Shown here piece by piece: positions 1 through 7,722 of a stretch of 37,471 nucleotides of DNA. Source of the DNA: Crenothrix polyspora (GTDB lineage: Bacteria > Pseudomonadota > Gammaproteobacteria > Methylococcales > Methylomonadaceae); the NCBI RefSeq assembly GCF_900163755.1, contig NZ_FUKI01000018.1, positions 1 through 37,471 on the forward strand, in the 5' to 3' direction. The position numbers and the translations under genes are program-made. The notes under the pieces are model-generated. The model was not told the origin of the DNA. It searched no databases and saw only the letters and a list, made by a program, of their open reading frames with translations. Every line of letters starts with the position of its first letter. Position 1 is the first letter of the stretch.

Positions 1-60
1 AAGCAAGCTTACTCTTTAGAAATAAGGAATCCCCTTCCTTCAGGGAGAGGAGGATGTCAA
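1..60 (+). mobile_element. Right end of an IS200/IS605-type (TnpB) element, partial
   Basis: Bases 31-50 form an imperfect hairpin (CCCCTTCC, loop TTCA, GGGAGAGG; one mismatch), followed by GGATGTCAA ending at 60. A second weak hairpin (CTTA...TAAG) lies at about 8-26. This arrangement, a GAATCCCC hairpin then GATGTCAA, is the usual right end of IS605-family elements carrying tnpB. In that family the TCAA is the right-end cleavage site, and the transcript of the end forms the 3' part of the TnpB guide RNA (omega RNA/reRNA). No tnpB coding sequence is inside the window; it would lie to the left. On this reading host DNA resumes at 61, and bases 61 to about 80 would be the guide. Recognition is from memory of the family, with no alignment. 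Confidence 0.68.
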
Positions 61-153
61 GCTGTAATAGCCTGTTTACTACAGATAAAAAGTAATACTA
101 ACGATATTTTGCGCAATTAGGCATAGTACGCTCACTGGTTAACCGATAAAACA

Positions 154-669
154 ATGGATAGATTAAAAAGCAAAATTCGTGATATTCCAGATTTTCCAAA
201 GCCTGGCATTATATTTAAAGACATTACACCACTTATTAAAGATCCTGCGACGTTAAGATTGACTGTACACCAGTTGTTACAACCATTTTTATGTCGGGAT
301 ATTACTGCGGTGGCAGGCATGGAAGCGCGGGGCTTTATTTTTGGCTCGTTAGTAGCGTGGGAGTTAGGGCTGCCTTTTGTGCCCCTCAGAAAGCCTGGCA
401 AGTTACCTTACGATGTGCAGACTGTGTCTTACGATTTAGAATATGGATCGGCCACTTTGGAAGCCCATACGGATGCCTTTAATAGCGATGATCGGGTTTT
501 GTTAATTGACGATTTACTGGCGACCGGCGGCACGGCAAAAGCCAGTTGTGAATTAGTCGAGAAGTTGGGCGCTACCGTAGCGGCTTGTGCTTTTGTGGTT
601 GAGTTAGATTTTTTGCAGGGCAGAAGCTTACTTAGTAATTACGAAGTTCATTCTTTAGTGCATTTTTAA
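154..669 (+). CDS. apt: Adenine phosphoribosyltransferase
   Basis: Cytosolic purine-salvage enzyme that converts adenine plus PRPP to AMP and pyrophosphate. The 171 aa length is normal for the family. The PRPP-binding loop VLLIDDLLATGGTA lies at about residues 114-127, and the adenine/PRPP region GMEARGFIFG at about 55-64 is intact. The N-terminal segment IPDFPKPGIIFKDITPL is typical of Apt. The ATG at 154 has no strong Shine-Dalgarno, but the family N-terminus begins here. The gene stands alone, 93 bp downstream of the putative insertion-sequence end and convergent with mlaA. Nothing looks damaged. The insertion may have replaced the original upstream promoter region. Confidence 0.96.
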   Translation: MDRLKSKIRDIPDFPKPGIIFKDITPLIKDPATLRLTVHQLLQPFLCRDITAVAGMEARGFIFGSLVAWELGLPFVPLRKPGKLPYDVQTVSYDLEYGSATLEAHTDAFNSDDRVLLIDDLLATGGTAKASCELVEKLGATVAACAFVVELDFLQGRSLLSNYEVHSLVHF

Positions 670-735
670 AATACAGCACTTGGCTATCAGCGGCTACTAG
701 CTTAACGCGGGGCAAAAAACAATAACATTCAAACA

Positions 736-767
736 GGTTGGGCTGCCTGCTGTTTGGCAACCCAACC
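736..767. terminator. Hairpin between convergent apt and mlaA
   Basis: A stem of GGTTGGG (736-742) with CCCAACC (761-767), extended inward by TGCC/GGCA across one mismatch, sits in the 118 bp between the convergent genes. Read on the minus strand it is followed by a T-rich stretch ending in six Ts, so it could end the hpnH-mlaC-mlaA transcript. On the plus strand no T run follows. Confidence 0.45.
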
Positions 768-787
768 CAACATGACCAACTATGTTG

Positions 788-1654
788 TTAGGGTTTTATC
801 TTGCTAGGTGTTTTTTCTAGCACTGTGCCACCGGTGGTTTTTACATCGGTAGTGGCTGTGCTGCCTGGTTTTACGGCAACCGCTGTTACGTCATCATCCA
901 GCAAATCTTCGCCGTAGCCAGTTGCATCTGCATTGTCCTGGTCTTTGCCGTCAGTTGCTAAATGTTTGCGCCATTGCAAAAATGATTCACGGGTAAACAC
1001 ATAAGGGTCGAGCGCGGCTTCGTCAATAAATTTTAACGAGCCTTCGGCATTAGCGCGGGCATTGAGTAAATTGACTAATTGGACGGGTGCGCCTACATAA
1101 CTGGCTGGATTTGCAGCGGTATCAAAAACTGCACCTGGGATGCCGCGAGTAGTCATAGGACCTAAAATAGGCAATACCAAATACGTGCCCTGTGGAACGC
1201 CCCAAACGGCCAGCGTCTGTTCGAAGTCTTCCTCGTGTTGCTCAAGGCCAACTTTTTTGGCGACATCAAACAAACCACCGATACCTACTGTTGAATTCAT
1301 TAAAAACCGACCGGTATCTTGTGCGCTTTGCTCAAATTTAGCTTGCATAAGATCGTTTAATACGACATTAATATTTTTTAAATTGTTAAAAAAATTAAAG
1401 ACTCCGGTCTGCAATACTTGCGGGGTTATTTTTTTATACGTATTGGCAACAGGTGCCGCCACATAGTCATCTACTTGATCATTGAATGTGTATATTTTTC
1501 TGTTAATATTTTCATAAGGATCAATTGTATTGGCTGCGTTTTGCCCAGGATGGGTGGTGGCGCAGCCTACCAAAGTGATGCTTGTAATTGCTAGTAAAAG
1601 CAATGAAAATCTTTGCAGAGTACGTGTACAATGCGGTGTGTAGAGGGTGTTCAT
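788..1654 (-). CDS. mlaA: MlaA/VacJ outer-membrane lipoprotein
   Basis: Outer-membrane lipoprotein of the Mla phospholipid-trafficking pathway. In the family MlaA forms a ring in the inner leaflet with a porin and passes lipids to periplasmic MlaC. The N-terminus has a hydrophobic signal ending in the lipobox LVGC (Cys about residue 30). The body carries MlaA hallmarks: DPYENINRKIYTFND near the start, GIGGLFDVA, then WGVPQGTYLVLPILGP. A low-complexity Ala/Thr/Asp tail follows residue 245. It is the last gene of a minus-strand set after hpnH and the MlaC-like gene, 18 bp from the latter. mlaFEDB are not nearby, and the association with hopanoid genes suggests a role in hopanoid or lipid traffic (inference). 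Confidence 0.93.
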   Translation of the reverse strand: MNTLYTPHCTRTLQRFSLLLLAITSITLVGCATTHPGQNAANTIDPYENINRKIYTFNDQVDDYVAAPVANTYKKITPQVLQTGVFNFFNNLKNINVVLNDLMQAKFEQSAQDTGRFLMNSTVGIGGLFDVAKKVGLEQHEEDFEQTLAVWGVPQGTYLVLPILGPMTTRGIPGAVFDTAANPASYVGAPVQLVNLLNARANAEGSLKFIDEAALDPYVFTRESFLQWRKHLATDGKDQDNADATGYGEDLLDDDVTAVAVKPGSTATTDVKTTGGTVLEKTPSKIKP

Positions 1655-1672
1655 GGCGGCAAACCTAAAGCA

Positions 1673-2278
1673 TTAAAGTTTTGAATAGTTATCAATTTTC
1701 TCGTTGATTTTTGCTATTAAAACATCAAAACCTTCGCGTTGCAAAATGGTTGTGTATTCTGAACGCTTGAGTGCTAAATCGCTTACACCGTTAGCAATAA
1801 TATTGATAATGCGCCAGCTGTCGCCTTTTTCTTTCAGCATGTAGTCAAATTTAACATCTTTCTCATCGGGAATAGACAAATGAGAATGCACTACCACACC
1901 GCCGCGTGCAGTTTGCTCCTCTGTATCCACTGCAAAAGATTCGCCAGCATAATCTTTAAAATTGTGCGCGTAAGAAGCCACGCTTAAGCGACTAAAGACA
2001 TCGGTTAATTTTTGTTGTTGATCGGCGTTTAGTTTTTCCCATTCCTTGCCGACGACAATGCGGGCAATTTTTGCTAAATCATGGCTGTTAGCGACCGCGC
2101 TGTTGAGTCTTTCATAGCGCCCCGCGTAAGCCAGTTTTTTGCCATTTTTCATGACATCAATTAATTCGGCTTGAAATTTATCAACAACTTGTCTTGCTGT
2201 TTCACCGGCATTAGCATTTCCTAGTGCCGTCATGCCCAGTAAACAGACGGCCAAAAATTTCATGCTTTTTATAACCAT
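1673..2278 (-). CDS. hpnM: MlaC/Ttg2D family periplasmic lipid carrier, HpnM-like
   Basis: Periplasmic lipid-binding protein of the Tgt2/MlaC family. The copy found beside hopanoid genes is named HpnM. The protein is 201 aa, with a signal peptide (LAVCLLGMTALGNANA) then a mature domain with the family pattern: ARQVVDKFQAELIDVMK, ARIVVGKEWEKL, and a C-terminal GDSWRIINIIANGVS followed by SDLALKRSEYTTIL. An internal ATG at residue 6 (2263) is an alternative start. It lies 43 bp downstream of hpnH and 18 bp upstream of mlaA, so the three are probably cotranscribed. HpnM versus generic MlaC is decided mainly by neighbourhood; sequence alone does not prove the ligand is a hopanoid. Confidence 0.88.
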   Translation of the reverse strand: MVIKSMKFLAVCLLGMTALGNANAGETARQVVDKFQAELIDVMKNGKKLAYAGRYERLNSAVANSHDLAKIARIVVGKEWEKLNADQQQKLTDVFSRLSVASYAHNFKDYAGESFAVDTEEQTARGGVVVHSHLSIPDEKDVKFDYMLKEKGDSWRIINIIANGVSDLALKRSEYTTILQREGFDVLIAKINEKIDNYSKL

Positions 2279-2321
2279 AATACTAAACCTCTAATGTAAA
2301 TAATCTGATTATGCTGAGCTA

Positions 2322-3422
2322 TTATTCTACTCGTATGGGGATGCCGGCCAACGTTGGCAGTGTTTTTTCCGTGACATAACGCGGCGTAGGCTCTTCGACC
2401 ATTGCGCCATCAGTTTTAGGGCCTCTGATAGATGTCCATAAGCCTTTTAAGGGATTTTTTAACATGTCCTCAACCGCAGTGGCTTCGTAACCACAGTGCG
2501 CCATACAGCTTGCGCATTTTGGGTTGTTGACAGTGCCGTAGTTTTCCCAGACGGTGGTGTCGAGTAATTCTTGAAAACTAGGCGCATAACCTTCGTCGCT
2601 TAACAAATAACACGGTTTTTGCCAGCCAAAAACGTTACGGGTAGGATTGCCCCACGGGGTGCATTCGTAGTTTTGGTTGCCGGCTAAATAATCAAGATAC
2701 AATGATGAATGATTGAGCTTCCAGTTGCGATTTTTACCCAGTTTAAAAATGCCTCTGAACAGGTTTTTAATGTCGTTACCTTTAATAAATACATCTTGTT
2801 GTGGTGCGTGTTCATAACTAAAACCAGGTGCAATGGTCACGCCTTCCACGCCCAATTCCATTGCATAATCTAAAAACTCAGCGACTTCTTTAGGTGTTTC
2901 ACCCTGAAACAAGGTGCAGTTAATCGTTACTCTAAAGCCTTTTTCTAAGGCGATTTTAATGGCTTCAACGGCACGGTCAAATACACCGTCTTGACACACA
3001 GAGGCATCATGACGATTTTGCATGCCGTCTAAATGAATAGAGAAGGTTAGGTAAGGCGAGGGCGTGTAATCGTCAATGCGTTTTTTTAACAACAATGCAT
3101 TAGTACACAAGTAGACATATTTTTTACGTGCCACAATGCCGGCTACAATCTGTGGCATTTCTTTGTGAATTAATGGCTCGCCGCCAGGAATGGATACCAT
3201 TGGTGCGCCGCATTCGTCTACCGCTTGCATACACTCTTCAAATGATAAACGTTTGTCGAGTATGTCATCGGGATAATCAATTTTACCGCAACCGGCGCAA
3301 GCCAAATTACAACGAAATAGCGGTTCTAGCATTAATACCAGTGGGTATTTTTTAACGCCTTTTAGTTTTTGTTTTATCAGGTAACTGGCGACAGTTAATT
3401 GCTGACGTAAAGGAACACCCAT
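2322..3422 (-). CDS. hpnH: Adenosyl-hopene transferase, radical SAM enzyme HpnH
   Basis: Radical SAM enzyme that joins the 5'-deoxyadenosyl group to diploptene (hopene), giving adenosylhopane, the first step in side-chain extension to bacteriohopanepolyols. The cluster-binding motif CNLACAGC (Cys 38, 42, 45; CX3CX2C) is intact, followed by SIPGGEPLIH, the usual GGEP SAM-binding element. A C-terminal Cys-rich segment (CASCMAHCGYEA) is also present, as in the family. Length 366 aa is close to normal. The gene is divergent from the squalene synthase-shc operon across a 457 bp region, and leads the hpnH-hpnM-mlaA set. Its product feeds HpnG, encoded at 6939. Confidence 0.96.
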   Translation of the reverse strand: MGVPLRQQLTVASYLIKQKLKGVKKYPLVLMLEPLFRCNLACAGCGKIDYPDDILDKRLSFEECMQAVDECGAPMVSIPGGEPLIHKEMPQIVAGIVARKKYVYLCTNALLLKKRIDDYTPSPYLTFSIHLDGMQNRHDASVCQDGVFDRAVEAIKIALEKGFRVTINCTLFQGETPKEVAEFLDYAMELGVEGVTIAPGFSYEHAPQQDVFIKGNDIKNLFRGIFKLGKNRNWKLNHSSLYLDYLAGNQNYECTPWGNPTRNVFGWQKPCYLLSDEGYAPSFQELLDTTVWENYGTVNNPKCASCMAHCGYEATAVEDMLKNPLKGLWTSIRGPKTDGAMVEEPTPRYVTEKTLPTLAGIPIRVE

Positions 3423-3879
3423 GACGATAAGACTCCGAAAATATTCAAAAAAACCAATGGCCGTCTCTCAAATGCGATAAACTGCGCCGTTTTATAAAAG
3501 TTTAGAAGTGGTGTATCTAAAAAACAACAATGCGACACAGTCAACTTCAGATTTATCGCAAGTGCAGGTATGTGATTTTTAAACACAGCGATATTTTTCA
3601 CTAGAATACTATCTTTTAGATGGCGACTCCAGTTTTTACGCGTGTATTTTAAAAATAATTTTGGGTTAGCCTGTGGCAAGTTGATTTGTAAAAAAACAAC
3701 ATAACACGGTTTTAAAGCAGATTCTAATCGATTTTCAGGGTGGTGAGCGCGGTCAAAAATAAGCGAAACAACAATACTGGCAACAAAACAACATTATTTT
3801 GCAAAATACCAACAAACAGACTATTATTGCCCCACGCAGACATTGAAGCCAACGTTGTAAACTATAGTCAAAATCGCGC
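3423..3879. other. Divergent intergenic region, hpnH / squalene synthase
   Basis: This 457 bp AT-rich region separates two divergent hopanoid transcripts and must hold both promoters. An ORF reading on the minus strand (3395-3679) overlaps the hpnH start, has no recognisable domain and is probably chance. A minus-strand promoter candidate is listed separately. I see no strong sigma70 match close to the plus-strand start at 3880, and no riboswitch or clear operator. Confidence 0.6.
3515..3544 (-). promoter_or_regulatory. Candidate sigma70 promoter for hpnH-hpnM-mlaA
   Basis: On the minus strand TTGACT (3544-3539) and TTAGAT (3520-3515) are separated by 18 bp. This would start transcription about 85 bp upstream of hpnH. 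The -35 is good, the -10 is imperfect, and the region is AT-rich, so chance matches are likely. Confidence 0.35.
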
Positions 3880-4980
3880 ATGAGAAATATTCAAACATTC
3901 TTGGAAGATCCAAAATTACTGAGCCAACTCGCGGATGATGAATTTCAGTCCGTATTGCTTGAGGGCGTGTCCAGAACCTTTGCTTTAACCATTCCGCAGT
4001 TACCGGAAGGTCTTTATGCGCCTATTGCCAATGCGTATTTATTGTGCCGCATTGTTGACACCATAGAAGATGAAGTATCTTTGTCGCCAGAGCAAAAAAA
4101 GTATTTTTGTTCAGAATTTATCGACATTGTGCAATCGGGTGTTAATTCTGAGCCGTTTGCTGTCGAGCTTGCTCCGCTGTTATCAGATCAAACCATTCCT
4201 GCCGAACACGCATTAATCCATGTGTTGCCACGGGTAATTGAAATTACGCACAGTTTTGAGCCGGATCAAATTGCGGCCTTGGCCAGTTGTGTAAAAACTA
4301 TGGCGGAAGGTATGCCGATTTTTCAGGCGCAAAACTTACACCATGGTTTGGCGACGATGGCGGATATGGATCGGTATTGTTATTACGTGGCGGGATGTGT
4401 GGGTGAAATGTTGGCCAAGTTATTTTGTCACTATTCGCCAGAGATTGCCCAGCATAAAGCGCAATTGCTTACGTTGTCGGTGGCTTTTGGCCAGGGTTTG
4501 CAAATGACCAACATTCTGAAAGACATTTGGGATGATGCGCAACGTGGCGTGTGCTGGCTACCACAAGATATTTTTACCGAAGCCGGGTTTGATCTTAAAA
4601 ATTTAACCCCAGACACCAACGACGAACATTTTAGATTGGGTCTTGCGCGTGTTATCAGTATTGCCCGGCAGCATTTGCACGATGCGTTGCGTTACACCCA
4701 GTTGTTGCCAGCGCATGAAGTTGGCATTCGTAATTTTTGCTTGTGGGCATTGGGCATGGCCTTACTGACCTTGAAAAAAATTAAGCATAACTTAAATTTT
4801 ACCCATTCCAATCAAGTCAAAATAACCCGTAATAGCGTTAAAGCCACTATTGTAACCACCAAAATGATAGGGCGTAGCAATGGTTTGCTGTCGCTGTTAT
4901 TTGATGTTACCAGTCGAGATTTAAAAACCCCCGATTGGCATTATGTACAACCTGCCTCAAAAGCCACGCCGCTCTTTTAA
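3880..4980 (+). CDS. sqs: Squalene synthase, eukaryotic-type (presqualene diphosphate/squalene)
   Basis: Condenses two farnesyl diphosphates head-to-head to squalene, the substrate of the cyclase encoded next door. The 366 aa protein has both Asp-rich metal-binding motifs: D60-T-I-E-D64 and D215-I-W-D-D219 (NILKDIWDD). It also has SRTFALTIPQLP near residue 31 and the YCYYVAGCVGEML segment. The DTIED form, the length and a hydrophobic C-terminal region resemble the single-enzyme eukaryotic squalene synthase also known from Methylococcus, rather than the HpnC/HpnD/HpnE route; no hpnCDE are present here. Only 9 bp separate it from shc, with AAGGA before the shc start, so the two are cotranscribed. 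There is no obvious Shine-Dalgarno at its own ATG. Confidence 0.9.
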   Translation: MRNIQTFLEDPKLLSQLADDEFQSVLLEGVSRTFALTIPQLPEGLYAPIANAYLLCRIVDTIEDEVSLSPEQKKYFCSEFIDIVQSGVNSEPFAVELAPLLSDQTIPAEHALIHVLPRVIEITHSFEPDQIAALASCVKTMAEGMPIFQAQNLHHGLATMADMDRYCYYVAGCVGEMLAKLFCHYSPEIAQHKAQLLTLSVAFGQGLQMTNILKDIWDDAQRGVCWLPQDIFTEAGFDLKNLTPDTNDEHFRLGLARVISIARQHLHDALRYTQLLPAHEVGIRNFCLWALGMALLTLKKIKHNLNFTHSNQVKITRNSVKATIVTTKMIGRSNGLLSLLFDVTSRDLKTPDWHYVQPASKATPLF

Positions 4981-4989
4981 GGACGCACC

Positions 4990-6942
4990 ATGATTAACGA
5001 CAACACCCACGAAAGTCTTTCTGATAACCTCGGTTCCGCTACACCGATACGGTCTAATAAATACCATCTTGATACCGCTATACAACATGCCCAAGACAAG
5101 CTATTAAGCCTGCAAGATAAAAACGGCTTTTGGGTATTTGAACTGGAAGCCGATTGCACGATTCCGTCTGAATACATCATGATGATGCACTATGTCGGTG
5201 GCATTGATACCGATTTGCAAGCCAAAATTGCGGTGTATTTACGCTCGCGCCAAGCGAAAGATGGCAGTTATCCGTTGTTTACTGGCGGTACGGGCGATCT
5301 AAGTTGCAGTGTTAAAGTGTATTACGCGTTAAAAATGGCCGGTGATGCCATAGACGCGCCGCACATGCTGCGCTTAAAAGCGTATATTCTTGCCCAAGGT
5401 GGCGCGGCCAAAGCCAACGTGTTTACCCGTATTACGATGGCCATCTTCGAGCAAGTGCCCTGGCGTGCGGTGCCATATATTCCTGCTGAGATTATGCTGC
5501 TGCCCAAATGGTTCCCGTTCCATTTGGATAAGGTATCGTATTGGTCCAGAGCTGTGATGGTGCCGTTGTTTGTCTTGTGTACTTTAAAAGCCACCGCCAA
5601 AAATCCGCATAAGGTCAATATACTGGAGCTGTTTGTTACTCACCCTGACGAAGAACAGCATTATTTCCAGAAAGGCACCTTGCTAAATAAAGTGTTTCTG
5701 GGTTTGGATAAATTGGGTCTTGCCATTAACCCGTTAATACCCAATAGCGTGCGCCAACATGCGTTGGGTAAAGCCAAAGATTGGATTACTGAGCGCCTGA
5801 ACGGTGAAGATGGTTTAGGTTGTATTTTCCCTGCGATGGTGGGTGCTTACGAAGCCTTGATGTTATTGGGTGTGCCGGAGGATCACCCTGATGTAGTAAC
5901 GGCGCGTAAAGCCATTGACCGTTTATTGGTGATTAACGAACACGACGCCTATTGCCAGCCGTGTTTTTCGCCGGTATGGGATACCGGTCTTGCCGCGTTG
6001 GCCTTGCAAGAAGCCGATGAAAAAGCTAATAGCAAAGCCCTAACGCATGCGTACAACTGGCTGAAAAGCAAACAACTATCGGATGAGCCTGGCGATTGGC
6101 GTATTGCACGGCCTGATTTGGCCGGTGGCGGCTGGGCATTTCAATACGCCAACCCGCATTACCCCGATGTGGATGATACCGCAATGGTGGCGGTGGCAAT
6201 GGCGTGTTCAAACTTGCCCGATCTGGATGAATCTGTCCACCGTGCGACCAACTGGATTGTCGGTATGCAGTCCAAAAATGGCGGTTACGGTGCATTTGAT
6301 GTTGATAACACCTGCTATTATTTAAATTCAATTCCGTTTGCCGATCACGGTGCGTTATTAGATCCACCGACTGCCGATGTCAGCGCCCGTTGTGCGATGC
6401 TGATGGCGCGGTTGGCCACTAAACACGCACAATACCGTCCGGCCTTGGAGCGCACGCTGGCGTATTTGCGTAGCGATCAAGAAGCCGATGGCTCGTGGTT
6501 TGGCCGGTGGGGTACTAATTATATCTACGGTACTTGGTCAGTATTGATTGCACTGGAACAAACCGACATGGTTAAAACCGACCCCATGTACACCAAAGCG
6601 GCTGCTTGGTTAAAAAGTGTGCAACGTGACGACGGTGGCTGGGGCGAAGACAATAATAGCTACCACGATGCCAGTTTGAGCGGTCAATACGGTTTTAGCA
6701 CCGCGTTTCAAACCGCATGGGCTGTTTTAGGCTTGATAGCCGCAGGTGAAGTCCATAGCCAAGAAGTTAAAGCCGGTATCGATTTTATTTTACGAAATCA
6801 GCAAGCTGATGGCGTGTGGAACGACAAATGTTTTACAGCGCCTGGCTTTCCTAAGGTTTTCTATCTAAAATATCACGGTTACGATAAATTTTTCCCACTG
6901 TGGGCGTTGGCGCGTTATCGTAACGCGCTTGATAAAAAATGA
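4990..6942 (+). CDS. shc: Squalene-hopene cyclase
   Basis: Membrane-associated class II triterpene cyclase that converts squalene to hopene and hopanol. The 650 aa length is normal. The catalytic DXDDTA motif is D393-V-D-D-T-A398. Several QW-type repeats are visible, among them QDKNGFWVFELEAD near the N-terminus, RQAKDGSYPLF, QEADGSWFGRWG, QRDDGGWGED and QQADGVWND near the C-terminus. It follows squalene synthase by 9 bp and overlaps hpnG by 4 bp (ATGA), indicating translational coupling. No missing residues were noticed. Confidence 0.98.
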   Translation: MINDNTHESLSDNLGSATPIRSNKYHLDTAIQHAQDKLLSLQDKNGFWVFELEADCTIPSEYIMMMHYVGGIDTDLQAKIAVYLRSRQAKDGSYPLFTGGTGDLSCSVKVYYALKMAGDAIDAPHMLRLKAYILAQGGAAKANVFTRITMAIFEQVPWRAVPYIPAEIMLLPKWFPFHLDKVSYWSRAVMVPLFVLCTLKATAKNPHKVNILELFVTHPDEEQHYFQKGTLLNKVFLGLDKLGLAINPLIPNSVRQHALGKAKDWITERLNGEDGLGCIFPAMVGAYEALMLLGVPEDHPDVVTARKAIDRLLVINEHDAYCQPCFSPVWDTGLAALALQEADEKANSKALTHAYNWLKSKQLSDEPGDWRIARPDLAGGGWAFQYANPHYPDVDDTAMVAVAMACSNLPDLDESVHRATNWIVGMQSKNGGYGAFDVDNTCYYLNSIPFADHGALLDPPTADVSARCAMLMARLATKHAQYRPALERTLAYLRSDQEADGSWFGRWGTNYIYGTWSVLIALEQTDMVKTDPMYTKAAAWLKSVQRDDGGWGEDNNSYHDASLSGQYGFSTAFQTAWAVLGLIAAGEVHSQEVKAGIDFILRNQQADGVWNDKCFTAPGFPKVFYLKYHGYDKFFPLWALARYRNALDKK

Positions 6943-7670
6943 TTACCGGCATCGTGGTTGCTTTGCCGGAAGAGCTCAGTAGCCTGACCGATAAACGCAT
7001 TGATAAAGGCCATTGTGTTTTTATCACCAAGGCGTTATTGGTGGTGTATGCAGGCGCAGGTTACCAAAATGCCAAGGCCGCTGCGGAATTGCTGATGGCT
7101 AAAGGTGCGAGTCGCTTGATCAGTTGGGGTTGCGCGGCGGGTTTAAACCCTATGTTGCGTGCCGGTGATTTAGTATTGGCAGACACGGTTATGGACATTG
7201 ATCATGTTAAAATAGTCATCGATGCGGATTGGTATGCGCACAGCAAACAGATATTGGCTAAAGTGTGTGCGGTGCATGCGGGGTGTTTGTTAACAACGCC
7301 GCATCTGGTTGCGCTCAGTAAGGATAAAAAACAGTTGCACTTAAAAACCGGCGCTGTGGCTTTAGACATGGAAAGTGTAGCGATTGCTAAGGTTGCTGAG
7401 CAACATGGGCTGGCTTTTTTGGCGATCCGCGTAGTTGCCGATTCTGTCGATACCAGTTTGCCGCGTGCGATTGGCCAAGCGTTGAATGAGCAAGGCGATG
7501 TTGTCATGAAAACGTTATTGCTGTCTGTTGCCAAAAATCCTGCTGAGATACCGCGCTTGATTACGCTGGGAATGAACTTTCGTGCCGCTAAAACAACGTT
7601 AAAACAGGTTGCGGCGCGGTTAAATGACATTGTTGCGTTTAAATCTGGTGGCTCGATTAGCGCGTCATAA
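6939..7670 (+). CDS. hpnG: Hopanoid-associated phosphorylase HpnG
   Basis: Member of the nucleoside phosphorylase superfamily. HpnG removes adenine from adenosylhopane to give ribosylhopane or its phosphate, which leads to bacteriohopanetetrol and aminotriol. The 243 aa protein starts MITGIVVALPEEL, has the glycine-rich GAGYQNAKAAAELL and SWGCAAGLNP segments, and the conserved DMESVAIAKVAEQ with Glu/Ser for the ribose. Its start codon overlaps the shc stop. Product and order fit the pathway exactly: HpnH makes its substrate and HpnO uses its product. MTA/SAH nucleosidase is the closest alternative family, but the context argues for HpnG. Confidence 0.93.
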   Translation: MITGIVVALPEELSSLTDKRIDKGHCVFITKALLVVYAGAGYQNAKAAAELLMAKGASRLISWGCAAGLNPMLRAGDLVLADTVMDIDHVKIVIDADWYAHSKQILAKVCAVHAGCLLTTPHLVALSKDKKQLHLKTGAVALDMESVAIAKVAEQHGLAFLAIRVVADSVDTSLPRAIGQALNEQGDVVMKTLLLSVAKNPAEIPRLITLGMNFRAAKTTLKQVAARLNDIVAFKSGGSISAS

Positions 7671-7713
7671 AGATTTTGTTGAGTGGTTGTCCCTTCATGA
7701 AAGGGCTTATTTT

Positions 7714-7719
7714 GAGGAA
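7714..7719 (+). promoter_or_regulatory. Ribosome binding site that sets the hpnO start
   Basis: GAGGAA lies just before ATG 7723. The longer reading frame from 7624 would overlap hpnG by 47 bp and lacks such a site, and its extra 33 residues do not look like the family. The start at 7723 is therefore preferred. Confidence 0.6.
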
Positions 7720-7722
7720 CAC

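Noticed and set aside
3395-3679. 94-residue frame on the minus strand upstream of hpnH
   Set aside because: Overlaps the hpnH start, has no recognisable motif, and covers the likely promoter region.
6026-6367. Antisense frame inside shc
   Set aside because: It is the mirror of a highly constrained coding region, rich in His/Arg/Pro from reverse reading, with no ribosome site.
7624-7722. N-terminal extension of hpnO
   Set aside because: Overlaps hpnG, lacks a ribosome site and does not match the family N-terminus.
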